64,000 nucleotides of DNA, taken from positions 1,082,501 to 1,146,500 of the forward strand of contig NZ_VFPV01000002.1 in the NCBI RefSeq assembly GCF_006716905.1. Reading direction: 5' to 3'. This document shows, piece by piece, positions 35,722-44,084 of the stretch; position 1 is the first letter of the stretch; each line of letters starts with the position of its first letter. The notes below the pieces were generated by a model that searched no databases, was not told the DNA's origin, and saw nothing but the letters and a program-made list of their open reading frames with translations. Origin of the DNA: Acidovorax temperans. GTDB taxonomy: Bacteria; Pseudomonadota; Gammaproteobacteria; Burkholderiales; Burkholderiaceae_C. Both the position numbers and the translations under genes were made by a program.

Positions 35722-36413
35722 GCCGTTCCACCCTCAAAACCAGCGCCATCAACGCCGAAATCCGCAAGGCCCAGGCGGCTGCCGCCGCGCCCGCTGCCCC
35801 GGCGGGCAAAAAGGCCACGGGCAAAGACAAGCCCGCTGCCGCAGCACCCAAAGGCGCGGGCGAGATCCGCATCATCGGCGGTGCCTGGAAGCGCACCCGC
35901 CTGCCCGTGGCCCAGCGCCCGGGCCTGCGCCCCACACCCGACCGCGTGCGCGAAACCCTGTTCAACTGGCTGGGCCAGGACCTGAGCGGCTGGCGCTGCC
36001 TGGACGCCTTTGCCGGCACCGGCGCGCTGGGGTTTGAAGCCGCCTCGCGCGGCGCCGCCAGCGTGCAACTGGTGGAAAGCGATGCCGCCCTGGTTGCCCA
36101 GCTGCACACCTTGCAGCAGCGCCTGCAGGCCACCGCCATGCGCGTGCAGCGCGGCGATGGCGTGGCGGCCCTGAAGCAAGCCGCGCCCGCCAGCCTGAAC
36201 CTGGTGCTGCTCGACCCGCCTTTTGACAGCGACTTCTTCACCCCCGCCCTGCAGGCTGCGGCCCAGGCAGTGGCAGCCGATGGCTTCATTTACCTGGAAG
36301 CTCCCCGCGCCTGGGCCGACGAAGAGCTGGCAGTCTGGGGCTTGGCGGTGCACCGCCACCTCAAGGCCGGTGCGGTGCATGCCCACCTGCTGCGCCGGGT
36401 GGGGTCGCTGTAA
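35718..36413 (+). CDS. rsmD: 16S rRNA (guanine(966)-N2)-methyltransferase RsmD
   Basis: 231 aa, overlapping the preceding stop by 4 nt (ATGA). SAM-dependent methylation of G966 in 16S rRNA. Motifs: RIIGGAWKRTRLPV, GLRPTPDRVRETLFNWL, DAFAGTGALGFEAASRGA (SAM loop) and the catalytic LLDPPFDSD. The first 45 residues are an Ala/Lys-rich extension not needed in shorter orthologues. rsmD-coaD adjacency is conserved widely in proteobacteria. Confidence 0.94.
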   Translation: MSRSTLKTSAINAEIRKAQAAAAAPAAPAGKKATGKDKPAAAAPKGAGEIRIIGGAWKRTRLPVAQRPGLRPTPDRVRETLFNWLGQDLSGWRCLDAFAGTGALGFEAASRGAASVQLVESDAALVAQLHTLQQRLQATAMRVQRGDGVAALKQAAPASLNLVLLDPPFDSDFFTPALQAAAQAVAADGFIYLEAPRAWADEELAVWGLAVHRHLKAGAVHAHLLRRVGSL

Positions 36414-36420
36414 TTGCTCT

Positions 36421-37073
<653 letters not shown>

Positions 37074-37414
37074 GTGTGCCCCGCGCATCACCGGCGGCCG
37101 CTGAGTCGGGTGGTGCACGCCGCGCCGCACGGGCGGGAGGACGGCGTTTTAAAACTTTAGAGAATATTGGCTGGACTTTTTATGTTTACAGCCATATACT
37201 CCACCCCATTGCAGTGACGTTGCGCGGGTTCCGCGCAGTTCTTGCAACGCCAGCCCGGTGGTTTCAGCCGCCCGCACTGGCCGCCTTTTGCGACATCCTT
37301 GTCGCCCAGTTGGACTGTAGAGCTGCAGCCAGCTGTGATCCCTTGATGCTCACGCAACCCGGCCCGGGCTTGCGTTTCCCCTGAATGCACCCAATTTCCA
37401 AGACAGCCATCTCC
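37074..37414. other. Intergenic region with an AT-rich, promoter-like patch
   Basis: 340 bp between coaD and a small ORF. An AT-rich island at 37148-37200 in otherwise GC-rich DNA ends with TATACT (37195-37200), a plausible -10 for the small ORF and RRM gene downstream; no good -35 is visible. I see no convincing gene: an ORF here (37070-37384) has no recognisable features. Confidence 0.4.
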
Positions 37415-37624
37415 ATGGGCCAGTACGTCGTTTCGCCCGCGACACACCCGACCGATTGCGGCCGCTTCCGCGCCTCGTTCTCCGTCCAGCGCTCCCAAAG
37501 CAACGGTGGTTATTGCCGCGTGTTTCGCTTTGACAAGACCTTTGCCTCCCCCGAAATCGCCCGGCTGTTTGCCGTCACCCAGGGTTGGTTGCAGGCGTGC
37601 ATGTCCCGCCCACCCGTGTGCTGA
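37415..37624 (+). CDS. Small conserved-looking hypothetical protein
   Basis: 69 aa from the ATG at 37415 (MGQYVVSPATHP); an in-frame ATG 30 nt upstream exists. It contains GRFRASFSVQRSQSNGGYCR and VFRFDKTFASPEIARLF, which reads like real protein with a mixed beta/alpha pattern and a C-terminal helix. I do not recognise a named family, although similar short proteins occur near RNA-binding and stress genes in Burkholderiales. It lies 112 bp before the RRM gene on the same strand and may share its promoter. Confidence 0.6.
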   Translation: MGQYVVSPATHPTDCGRFRASFSVQRSQSNGGYCRVFRFDKTFASPEIARLFAVTQGWLQACMSRPPVC

Positions 37625-37736
37625 CCAGCCCCTTCGCTGCGTGCCTGCTGGGCCATCGCAGCGCAGCCCCCGATTTCCACCTCATTTCTCCCTTGCGTGC
37701 CCTTCGTTGCGCGCTTTTCTATAGAAAGACATTTCC

Positions 37737-38087
37737 ATGAGCACCAAAATTTATGTGGGCAACCTGCCTTACTCTGTGACCGATTCCAGCCTGCAAAGCA
37801 ACTTCGCCGAATTCGGCGGCGTTTCTTCTGCCAAGGTCATGACAGACCGCGAAACCGGCCGTTCCAAGGGCTTTGGCTTTGTGGAAATGGCTTCCGCAGA
37901 GGTCGCCCAGGCCGCCATTGATGCGCTGCACGGCATGTCCGTAGATGGCCGCACGATTGTGGTGAACCTGGCCCGCCCCCGTGAAGCCGGTGGCGGCGCT
38001 GGCGGTTACAACGCTGGCGGTTTCACTGCCAGCAAGCGTGCCGATGTGGGCTACGGCAATGGCGGCTACGGCGGCGGCCGGTACTGA
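37737..38087 (+). CDS. RRM-domain RNA-binding protein with Gly-rich tail
   Basis: 116 aa. Residues 1-80 are one RNA recognition motif: RNP2 KIYVGNLPY and RNP1 KGFGFVEM. The tail is a Gly/Tyr-rich, probably disordered segment (GGGAGGYNAGG, GNGGYGGGRY). This architecture matches bacterial cold-inducible RNA-binding proteins thought to act as RNA chaperones. Its downstream terminator is interrupted by an IS4-family element 50 bp after the stop. Confidence 0.92.
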   Translation: MSTKIYVGNLPYSVTDSSLQSNFAEFGGVSSAKVMTDRETGRSKGFGFVEMASAEVAQAAIDALHGMSVDGRTIVVNLARPREAGGGAGGYNAGGFTASKRADVGYGNGGYGGGRY

Positions 38088-38121
38088 TCCCTGCGCGGGG
38101 TGTCCCGCGCTGCCTGCACAC

Positions 38122-38137
38122 ACCGGCCCTGGAGGCC
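38122..38137 (+). terminator. Left half of an intrinsic terminator split by the IS4 element
   Basis: ACCGGCC (38122-38128) and CTGGAGGCC at the left junction join, if the IS and one duplicate are removed, with GGCCGGT plus seven T (39587 onward). The restored hairpin is ACCGGCC-CTGGA-GGCCGGT followed by T's, directly downstream of the RRM gene. Confidence 0.75.
38125..38137. repeat. 13-bp target-site duplication, left
   Basis: GGCCCTGGAGGCC at 38125-38137 is repeated exactly at 39578-39590, flanking the IS4-family element. A 10-13 bp duplication is usual for IS4. Confidence 0.93.
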
Positions 38138-38171
38138 AATGCCGCTCAGTTAAGTCTGAGCGGCATTTTTT
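38138..38171 (+). terminator. Terminator-like hairpin at the IS4 left end
   Basis: AATGCCGCTCAG (38138-38149) pairs perfectly with CTGAGCGGCATT (38156-38167), with a 6-nt loop, followed by T's. It is oriented to stop plus-strand transcription entering the IS from the RRM gene. The transposase stop codon lies inside it. Confidence 0.8.
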
Positions 38172-39477
38172 TGACGGGATACTGGGTCTTGGTCATACGA
38201 ACCTCACGCGGATACCGCCTGTGGGATCTGCGAGGCGGCAGCACGAAGCGGCGGATGTTCTTTCTCATGGCCGCAAGCTTGGCCGGGATGGCCCCAGGGG
38301 TGTGTGATCCTGAACTCCACAGCCACTCATCCACGATGTAGCGCAGCGCCGTGATGAAGCTGATGCGACAGGGCTGCACTTTGGCCTCGTCTGCGATGCG
38401 CGTGATCTCCAAGCGGATCAGGTTGTACATCAGCAAGGTTGCCCACAGCTCTTGCTTGACCCCATCGGGTTGCTGGCTGCGCAACGTCATCGCCTGGCCC
38501 AGCATGTCCGTCTTCATCTCTCCATAGGCCAGCTCAATCTCCCAGCGTTCGTGGTACAGCGCGAACACCTCCTCGGCCTTGTAGCGTGCCGGATCCATCA
38601 GGGACGTGAACAAGGTTCTGGGTTTGCCATCGAGTTCACGGGTGATGGCGCGCACCTCCCACGTGAGCGGCAAGCCGGGGTCTTTCTTGCGAGCTTGGGG
38701 CGAGACCTTCATGCGCAAGCTCACATCGCCAGGGCCATGCGTTTGCACCACCTCGCCCCTGAGTCCGGCACGCGCAGGGATCAGCCAGTGACGTCCCTGG
38801 CGGTGTTGCAGCGGCCACAGCAGACTTGCCGAGTAAAACCCTTTGTCCACAATCACCAGCGAGTCAGGCGGCAACTTCGGCCACAAGCGTTCAGCCAATG
38901 CGTACTCACTGGTGTCGTAGGCATCCAGGCTGGCATCTACCAATAAACGAGCTCTGGCATCGAGCAAGCAGGCCATGCGCACCAGGGGGAAGGGACTTTG
39001 GTGGTCTGCGTGGTTGCGCTGGCAACCAAAGTGCTGGCGGTTGTCTTGTGTGTCGGGGGTACGCCAGACCACGCCATCCAATGCGTACAGCGCCAAGCCT
39101 TGCCAGCGGTGGCGAGCGGCCTGCTGGTGCGCCCAATGGGCAGCAGTGTGGCGAAACAGCCATTGCAGGGGCTCACTGCCCAGCCGTTGGCGCGCCTGGC
39201 TCAGCGCGCTGGAGCTGATGGGTTCATTGTGCTGCCCAGGCAGTGCCAGCTCCAGTACCTCGGCCACGTTCACGATGGAGCGGTCTCTAAGCAAGGCCAC
39301 ACCCAATACCAGCCAAAGTGCCTGCTCCATGGGCAGTCGCCGCTTGCGCAGCGTGGCTACACCCGTCATCTGCAAGGCCTGTTCAATCCACTGCTGGGGT
39401 ATGTTGCTTTGAACGACACCCCATTGTTCGGGGCTCGCAAACTCATGGGTATCGTTCAGGTACTCTTGCAGCAGCAT
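38146..39477 (-). CDS. IS4-family transposase
   Basis: 443 aa, nearly the same length as IS4 of E. coli (442). DDE catalytic residues: Asp in LYALDGVVWRTPDT, Asp in VIVDKGFYSASLL, and the Y-2-R-3-E-6-K signature in YHERWEIELAYGEMK. The N-terminal segment TGVATLRKRRLPMEQALW and LSQARQRLGSEPLQWLF are IS4 hallmarks. The ORF is intact, so the element is probably still able to move. Confidence 0.96.
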   Translation of the reverse strand: MLLQEYLNDTHEFASPEQWGVVQSNIPQQWIEQALQMTGVATLRKRRLPMEQALWLVLGVALLRDRSIVNVAEVLELALPGQHNEPISSSALSQARQRLGSEPLQWLFRHTAAHWAHQQAARHRWQGLALYALDGVVWRTPDTQDNRQHFGCQRNHADHQSPFPLVRMACLLDARARLLVDASLDAYDTSEYALAERLWPKLPPDSLVIVDKGFYSASLLWPLQHRQGRHWLIPARAGLRGEVVQTHGPGDVSLRMKVSPQARKKDPGLPLTWEVRAITRELDGKPRTLFTSLMDPARYKAEEVFALYHERWEIELAYGEMKTDMLGQAMTLRSQQPDGVKQELWATLLMYNLIRLEITRIADEAKVQPCRISFITALRYIVDEWLWSSGSHTPGAIPAKLAAMRKNIRRFVLPPRRSHRRYPREVRMTKTQYPVKKMPLRLN

Positions 39478-39577
39478 TGGCTATCGCTTGACCTCTATGG
39501 CCAAAGCTCAATTGATCAAGCCTGCACTGTACAAACAACAAAGACCCCGAAGGGCCTTTGCTTAACTTACTGGCATT

Positions 39578-39590
39578 GGCCCTGGAGGCC
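39578..39590. repeat. 13-bp target-site duplication, right
   Basis: GGCCCTGGAGGCC, identical to 38125-38137. It is followed by GG and seven T's, the right half of the interrupted terminator. Confidence 0.93.
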
Positions 39591-39652
39591 GGTTTTTTTA
39601 TGTCTGCGAACAGCGTGGATGGGGCATTGGGCCCTGTGCGTCCAGGAATAAG

Positions 39653-39713
39653 TTTGCTATCAAAATAGTAGCTGCTTGCGCTTTCTCAATAAGCGCTAGA
39701 AGCACTTTTTGTT
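39653..39713 (+). repeat. 60-bp dispersed repeat, copy 7 (best intergenic copy)
   Basis: TTTGCTATCAAAATAGTAGC, TGCTTGCGCTTTCTCAATAA, GCGCTAGAAGCACTTTTTGT. The core GCGCTT/AAGCGC arms and the T-run make it look like a weak terminator on the plus strand. It lies between the IS4 insertion and the lysR stop. Confidence 0.85.
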
Positions 39714-39729
39714 AAAAATTTTCGGCGCG

Positions 39730-40707
39730 TCAATTCGCAGGCTGGCTCAGCAAGCGCTGCAGTGCGGCGGTCACTTCCTGGGCTTGGGCCTCTAGGGACT
39801 GCAGCAGCGGCTGCGCTTCGGGCAAGGCTGGGCGGTACAGCGGCAGCAAAGCGTTGATGCTGAACGGCACGGAAAACCCCAGCCTGCGCACCACCAGCCC
39901 CGACCCCGCCATGGCCAGCGCCGTGAGCGGGTTGACGATGGCCAGCCCCAGGCCTTGCTGCACCATGGCGCACACGGCCACGGCGCTGTGGGTTTGCAGG
40001 TGCAACTGGCGCGCCACGCCAGCCTCGGCAAAGCGCGCATCGATCTGGCGGCGGTAGGGGTCGTCGGCAGACAGGCTCACAAACGGCTGGTTTGCAAAGT
40101 CCTGCACCTGCAGCACGGCCTGGGCTGCCAGCGCGTGCCCGGCGGGCAGCACGGCCACCTCGTCCAGCGTCAGCAGCGGCACGGCCTGCACACCGGGGGG
40201 CGTGGCGGCCTGTTCGCTCAGGCCCAGGTCAAAGCGCTGGGCACTCATCCATTCTTCCAGCAGCGGTGATTCTTGTGGGGTGATGGATACGCGCAACTGG
40301 GGCTGCGCCTTCAGCATCCGCGCAATGGCACCGGGCAGCAGGGCGTGGGCGAGGGCGGGAAGGCACAGCACCGAAAGCTGCGCCTCGTGCGACTGGCCCA
40401 GGGCCACGGCCCGCTCCACCACGCGCTCCAGCCCTTGCCACGATCGCTGCACCTCGTCCCACAGCGCCAGCGCCCGGGCGTTGGGGCGCAGGCGGCCTTG
40501 CAGCCGTTCAAACAGCGGGTAACCCAGCAATTGCTCCAGCCGGGCCAGCTCGCGGCTCACGGTGGGTTGCGAGCTGTGCAGCAAGGCGGCCGCGCTGGTC
40601 ACGCTGCCCGCCGTCATCACGGCGCGAAACACCTCGATGTGCCGGTGGGACACCAGGGCGGCTTGCGCATCTGGGTGGGCTGGCGCGGGTGGGTGGGCGG
40701 AGTTCAT
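39730..40707 (-). CDS. lysR: LysR-type regulator divergent from lysA
   Basis: 325 aa from the ATG at 40707. HTH: HRHIEVFRAVMTAGSVTSAA, SSQPTVSRELARLEQLLGYP. The effector domain covers the rest. As in E. coli, this LTTR is divergent from diaminopimelate decarboxylase, with 145 bp between the starts, so it is the likely activator of lysA in response to diaminopimelate and lysine. A 9-bp inverted repeat in the gap could mark its operators. Confidence 0.88.
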   Translation of the reverse strand: MNSAHPPAPAHPDAQAALVSHRHIEVFRAVMTAGSVTSAAALLHSSQPTVSRELARLEQLLGYPLFERLQGRLRPNARALALWDEVQRSWQGLERVVERAVALGQSHEAQLSVLCLPALAHALLPGAIARMLKAQPQLRVSITPQESPLLEEWMSAQRFDLGLSEQAATPPGVQAVPLLTLDEVAVLPAGHALAAQAVLQVQDFANQPFVSLSADDPYRRQIDARFAEAGVARQLHLQTHSAVAVCAMVQQGLGLAIVNPLTALAMAGSGLVVRRLGFSVPFSINALLPLYRPALPEAQPLLQSLEAQAQEVTAALQRLLSQPAN

Positions 40708-40722
40708 GCGAAAAGCATATCC

Positions 40723-40797
40723 GCAATGAATCGATGGTGGAAATTTTGGTATTGGACTGAATGGTGAGTGGCAGGCATGATCGCCGCCATTCATTGC
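40723..40797. promoter_or_regulatory. Inverted repeat between lysR and lysA
   Basis: GCAATGAAT (40723-40731) and ATTCATTGC (40789-40797) are exact complements 57 bp apart in the divergent intergenic region. The arms lie 16 bp from the lysR start and 56 bp from the lysA start. Possible paired LysR operator sites. Confidence 0.45.
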
Positions 40798-40852
40798 GCA
40801 TCGTGACTGGTGTGTGGTTCTTCAGATTTCAGCGCTTTTCGGAGTTTTCACC

Positions 40853-42097
40853 ATGTCCAACCCCTTCACCCCCGCCCAGTTGTGGGCCCTGGCAGACCAG
40901 TTTGGCACCCCGCTGTGGGTGTATGACGCGGCCACGATTCGCCAGCGCATTGCGCAGGTGTCCAACTTCGACACGGTGCGCTTTGCGCAGAAGGCCTGCT
41001 CCAACATCCACATCCTCCAACTGATGCGCGAGCAGGGCGTGAAGGTGGATGCCGTCTCGCGCGGCGAAATTCTGCGTGCGCTGGCAGCGGGCTTCAAGGC
41101 TGGTGGCGAACCGTCTGAGATTGTGTTCACCGCCGACCTGTTCGACGCTGCCACGCTCGACTGCGTGGTGGAGCACGGTGTGCCTGTGAACGCCGGTTCC
41201 ATTGACATGCTGCGCCAGTTGGGCCCCCGATCCAAGGGCCATGCGGTGTGGCTGCGCATCAACCCCGGCTTTGGCCATGGCCACAGCAACAAGACCAACA
41301 CGGGTGGCGAGCACAGCAAACACGGCATCTGGCACACCGATTTGCCGCTGGCGCTGCAGACCATCCGCGAGCAGGGCCTGACGCTGGCGGGCCTGCACAT
41401 GCACATTGGCTCGGGCGTGGACTATGGCCACCTGGCCGAGGTGTGCGGCGCTATGGTGGAGCTGGTACGCACGGCGCACGCGGCGGGGCATGACCTGCAT
41501 GCCATCTCGGCTGGCGGCGGCCTGTCCATCCCGTACCGCGCGGGCGATCCCGTCATCGACACGCAGCATTACTTTGGACTGTGGAACACCGCACGCCAGC
41601 AGGCCGAGGCCATCGTGGGCCACACGCTGGGGCTGGAGATTGAGCCCGGCCGCTTCCTGGTGGCCGAATCGGGCGTGCTGCTGGGCGAGGTGCGTGCCAC
41701 CAAGAATGCGGGCAGCAACCACTTTGTGCTGGTCGATACCGGCTTCAATGAGCTGATGCGCCCCTCGATGTACGGCAGCTTCCACGCCATGAGCGTGCTG
41801 CGCCGCAATGGCAGCCAGGGCGCGAGCCAGCCCACCGTGGTGGCAGGCCCGCTGTGCGAGTCGGGAGACGTGTTCACCCAGGGCGACGGTGGCGTGGTGC
41901 TGCCGCGCGACCTGCCTGCGGCGCAGGTGGGGGATCTGCTGGTGATCCACGACACGGGGGCTTATGGCGCTTCGATGTCCTCCAACTACAACACCCGCCC
42001 GCTGGTGGCCGAGGTGCTGGTGGATGGCGCGGAGCACCGCCTGATCCGCCGCCGCCAGACGGTGGAGGAGTTGCTGTCGCTGGAGCTGGGGCTGTAA
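40853..42097 (+). CDS. lysA: Diaminopimelate decarboxylase
   Basis: PLP-dependent last step of lysine biosynthesis (meso-DAP to lysine). 414 aa from the ATG at 40853. The PLP Lys is in VRFAQKACSNIH. HIGSGVDYGHL and AISAGGGLSIPYR form the phosphate loop. EPGRFLVAESGVLL and the substrate motif CESGDVF are present, and the C-terminal Tyr is in GAYGASMSSNYNTRP. It has the divergent lysR upstream. Homologues using FAQKAC instead of YAxKAN are the Burkholderiales type. Confidence 0.95.
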   Translation: MSNPFTPAQLWALADQFGTPLWVYDAATIRQRIAQVSNFDTVRFAQKACSNIHILQLMREQGVKVDAVSRGEILRALAAGFKAGGEPSEIVFTADLFDAATLDCVVEHGVPVNAGSIDMLRQLGPRSKGHAVWLRINPGFGHGHSNKTNTGGEHSKHGIWHTDLPLALQTIREQGLTLAGLHMHIGSGVDYGHLAEVCGAMVELVRTAHAAGHDLHAISAGGGLSIPYRAGDPVIDTQHYFGLWNTARQQAEAIVGHTLGLEIEPGRFLVAESGVLLGEVRATKNAGSNHFVLVDTGFNELMRPSMYGSFHAMSVLRRNGSQGASQPTVVAGPLCESGDVFTQGDGGVVLPRDLPAAQVGDLLVIHDTGAYGASMSSNYNTRPLVAEVLVDGAEHRLIRRRQTVEELLSLELGL

Positions 42098-42222
42098 CGA
42101 TCGCGGCGCGGTAGGCACCCGCCTACGCGAAGGCGCTGCCCCGGCGCACAAGGCGGCGCTCGGTGGGCGAATAAGGTGGAGGCACTGATTTCAGTGACCA
42201 ATCTTTTTACAGGAGACCCACC

Positions 42223-42297
42223 ATGCCTATCGTTCTTTGGTTGCTTGGCGTACCGCTTTCCCTCGTGCTCTTGCTCATGCTTTTTGGCGTGTTCTGA
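42223..42297 (+). CDS. 24-aa hydrophobic microprotein (MPIVLWLLG...)
   Basis: A 24-codon ORF, MPIVLWLLGVPLSLVLLLML plus FGVF, that is essentially one transmembrane helix. A strong AGGAG ribosome site lies 8-9 nt before the ATG, and a strong terminator begins 31 nt after the stop, so it looks like a self-contained gene between lysA and gpsA. I do not know a function; small single-helix proteins often modulate membrane complexes. Confidence 0.6.
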   Translation: MPIVLWLLGVPLSLVLLLMLFGVF

Positions 42298-42327
42298 GCA
42301 CAGTCCCCGAAGGGGCCCGCCCAATGC

Positions 42328-42369
42328 AAAAGCCGCATCGTCTGCTCGCGCAGGCCATGCGGCTTTTTT
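42328..42369 (+). terminator. Intrinsic terminator after the microprotein
   Basis: AGCCGCAT (42331-42338) pairs with ATGCGGCT (42357-42364), with an A-run before and six T's after. Suitable for the plus-strand microprotein, and possibly bidirectional for gpsA. Confidence 0.85.
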
Positions 42370-42394
42370 GTGTGTGCGAGGAGCAGGGTGGGGT

Positions 42395-43417
42395 TCAGCC
42401 GCGGTCTGCAAACTCGGTAGCGGGGTCGCGTCCCATCAGCGTGGCCACGGCTTCAGGCGGGCTCAGCCGGCCATCCAGCAAAGCCACCACCGCGCGGGTG
42501 ATGGGCATGTCCACCCCCAGCGTTTGTGCACGTTGCGCCACGGTGCGCGCACAGTAGACCCCCTCGGCCACATGGCCCAGAGATTCCACCGCTTGCGCCA
42601 GCGTGTGACCCTGGGCCAGCAGCATGCCCACGCGCCGGTTGCGCGAAAGGTCGCCGGTGGCGGTCAACACCAGGTCGCCCAGGCCCGACAAACCCATGAA
42701 CGTATCAGGCCGCGCGCCCAGGGCCAGGCCCAGGCGGGTCATCTCGGCCAAGCCGCGGGTGATCAGGGCCGCCCGGGCGTTCAGACCCAGCGCCAGCCCA
42801 TCGCACAGGCCGGTGGCAATCGCCAGCACGTTCTTCACCGCGCCGCCCACTTCCACGCCCACGATGTCTTCGTTGGCGTACACGCGCACGCTGGGGCTGT
42901 GGAAGGCGGCGACCAGTGCTTCGCGCACGCTGGCATGTTCGCTTGCGGCGACGAGTGCCGTGGGCTGGTTGCGGGCTACTTCCTGTGCAAAGCTGGGGCC
43001 GCTGAGCACGCCTGAACGCAAGCTGGGCGCCACTTGCGCACACACCTCGTGCGCCAGCAAGCCTGCATCAGCGGCCTGTGCGCCGGTGGGCGATTCAAAG
43101 CCCTTGCACAGCCAGGCCACGGGCATGCTTTGGCCTTGCAGCGCCGTCAGCATGCCGCGCAGCGCAGCCATGGGGGTGGCCACGATGACCAGGTCGGCGC
43201 CGTGGCACGCAGACACCGGGTCGCCGCTGGCCACCTGCAAGGCGGGCGGCAAGGCCATGCCCGGCAGGTAGTGCGTGTTTTCGTGCTGCGTTTGCATGGC
43301 GCTGGCCTGCGCCGGGTTGCGAGCCCACAGCGTGACCTGGTGGCCCGCCGGGTGCTGTGCCGCGCTCATGGCCACGGCCGTGCCCCATGCGCCTGCGCCG
43401 AGTACTACGATTTTCAT
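42395..43417 (-). CDS. gpsA: Glycerol-3-phosphate dehydrogenase [NAD(P)+] GpsA
   Basis: Reduces dihydroxyacetone phosphate to sn-glycerol 3-phosphate for phospholipid synthesis. 340 aa. NAD(P) loop [10 protein letters not shown] (residues 4-13); catalytic Lys in [13 protein letters not shown]; substrate region [13 protein letters not shown] and [17 protein letters not shown]. It is the last gene of the rhodanese-grxC-secB-gpsA string, the same order as yibN-grxC-secB-gpsA in E. coli. A repeat fragment abuts its start codon. Confidence 0.96.
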   Translation of the reverse strand: MKIVVLGAGAWGTAVAMSAAQHPAGHQVTLWARNPAQASAMQTQHENTHYLPGMALPPALQVASGDPVSACHGADLVIVATPMAALRGMLTALQGQSMPVAWLCKGFESPTGAQAADAGLLAHEVCAQVAPSLRSGVLSGPSFAQEVARNQPTALVAASEHASVREALVAAFHSPSVRVYANEDIVGVEVGGAVKNVLAIATGLCDGLALGLNARAALITRGLAEMTRLGLALGARPDTFMGLSGLGDLVLTATGDLSRNRRVGMLLAQGHTLAQAVESLGHVAEGVYCARTVAQRAQTLGVDMPITRAVVALLDGRLSPPEAVATLMGRDPATEFADRG

Positions 43418-43444
43418 AGCTGCTTACGCTCTCGTATCAAGCAA
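43414..43444 (+). repeat. Partial dispersed-repeat fragment at the gpsA start, copy 8
   Basis: TCATAGCTGCTTACGCTCTCG followed by TATCAAGCAAAA resembles the middle of the 60-bp repeat (written in overlapping pieces). The CAT is the gpsA start codon on the minus strand. Confidence 0.45.
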
Positions 43445-43466
43445 AAGGGGCCCGAAGGCCCCTCAT
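43444..43466 (-). terminator. Terminator after secB
   Basis: AGGGGC-CTTCG-type hairpin: on the minus strand GGGGCCTTCGGGCCCC followed by TTTTGC. It lies 30 bp downstream of the secB stop and upstream of gpsA, so gpsA may also need its own promoter. Confidence 0.7.
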
Positions 43467-43495
43467 CCCTATGCAATTGCCAGGATGCGTGCAGC

Positions 43496-43951
43496 TTACT
43501 GGGCCAGGGCGGTGTCGGCCGCTGCGGCTTGTTGCTGCTGTTCGTACATGGCCTGGAAGTTGATTTCGGCCAAGTGCACGGGTGGGAAACCAGCGCGGTT
43601 GATCACGTCGGCCACGTTGCCACGCAGGTAGGGGTACACGATCTGAGGGCAAGCGATGCCCATGATGGCGCCCATCTGGTCTTCAGGGATGTTGCGAACT
43701 TCAAAAATCCCAGCTTGCTTGGCTTCGACCAGGAACACGGTCTTTTCCTTGATCTTGGTCTGCACGGTGGCGGTGACGCAGATTTCGTAGATGCCATCGG
43801 CCACAGGCGCGGCTTCCACGCCGAGCTGGATGTCCACGCTGGGCTGCTCTTGTTCGAGCAGGATGGCGGGGGAGTTCGGCTGCTCGAGCGACAGATCCTT
43901 CAGGTACACGCGCTGGATCTGGAAAACGGGGGGGTTGTCTTGGTCGGCCAT
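43496..43951 (-). CDS. secB: Protein-export chaperone SecB
   Basis: Tetrameric cytoplasmic chaperone that keeps preproteins unfolded and hands them to SecA. 151 aa from [10 protein letters not shown] at 43951; a TTG two codons upstream is less likely. Conserved segments: [39 protein letters not shown] and [15 protein letters not shown]. It lies between grxC and gpsA in a conserved operon. Confidence 0.96.
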   Translation of the reverse strand: MADQDNPPVFQIQRVYLKDLSLEQPNSPAILLEQEQPSVDIQLGVEAAPVADGIYEICVTATVQTKIKEKTVFLVEAKQAGIFEVRNIPEDQMGAIMGIACPQIVYPYLRGNVADVINRAGFPPVHLAEINFQAMYEQQQQAAAADTALAQ

Positions 43952-44002
43952 GGTCAAAGTCTCTCTACTTACGATTTACGTTTGCTCAAACAAACTTGCT
44001 GC

Positions 44003-44040
44003 AAAACAAAACCCGCCGGGGAGCAGCTCCCGCAGCGGGC
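44003..44040 (-). terminator. Hairpin after grxC
   Basis: Outer stem CCCGC (44012-44016)/GCGGG (44035-44039) and inner stem GGGAG/CTCCC, followed on the minus strand by TTTTGTTTTGC. A probable attenuator or terminator between grxC and secB. Confidence 0.65.
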
Positions 44041-44084
44041 ACATGGGCTGCATTATGCAGCGCTGGCAGGCCGGGCGGCCGGAA

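Larger units (their letters stand above)
38138..39577 (-). mobile_element. IS4-family insertion sequence, complete (1440 bp)
   Basis: Bounded by imperfect terminal inverted repeats AATGCCGCTCAGTTAAG (left) and its counterpart AATGCCAGTAAGTTAAG read from the right end (13 of 17 positions identical), and flanked by a 13-bp direct repeat. It contains one intact transposase gene on the minus strand. The left end also folds into a 12-bp perfect hairpin followed by T's. Confidence 0.93.
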
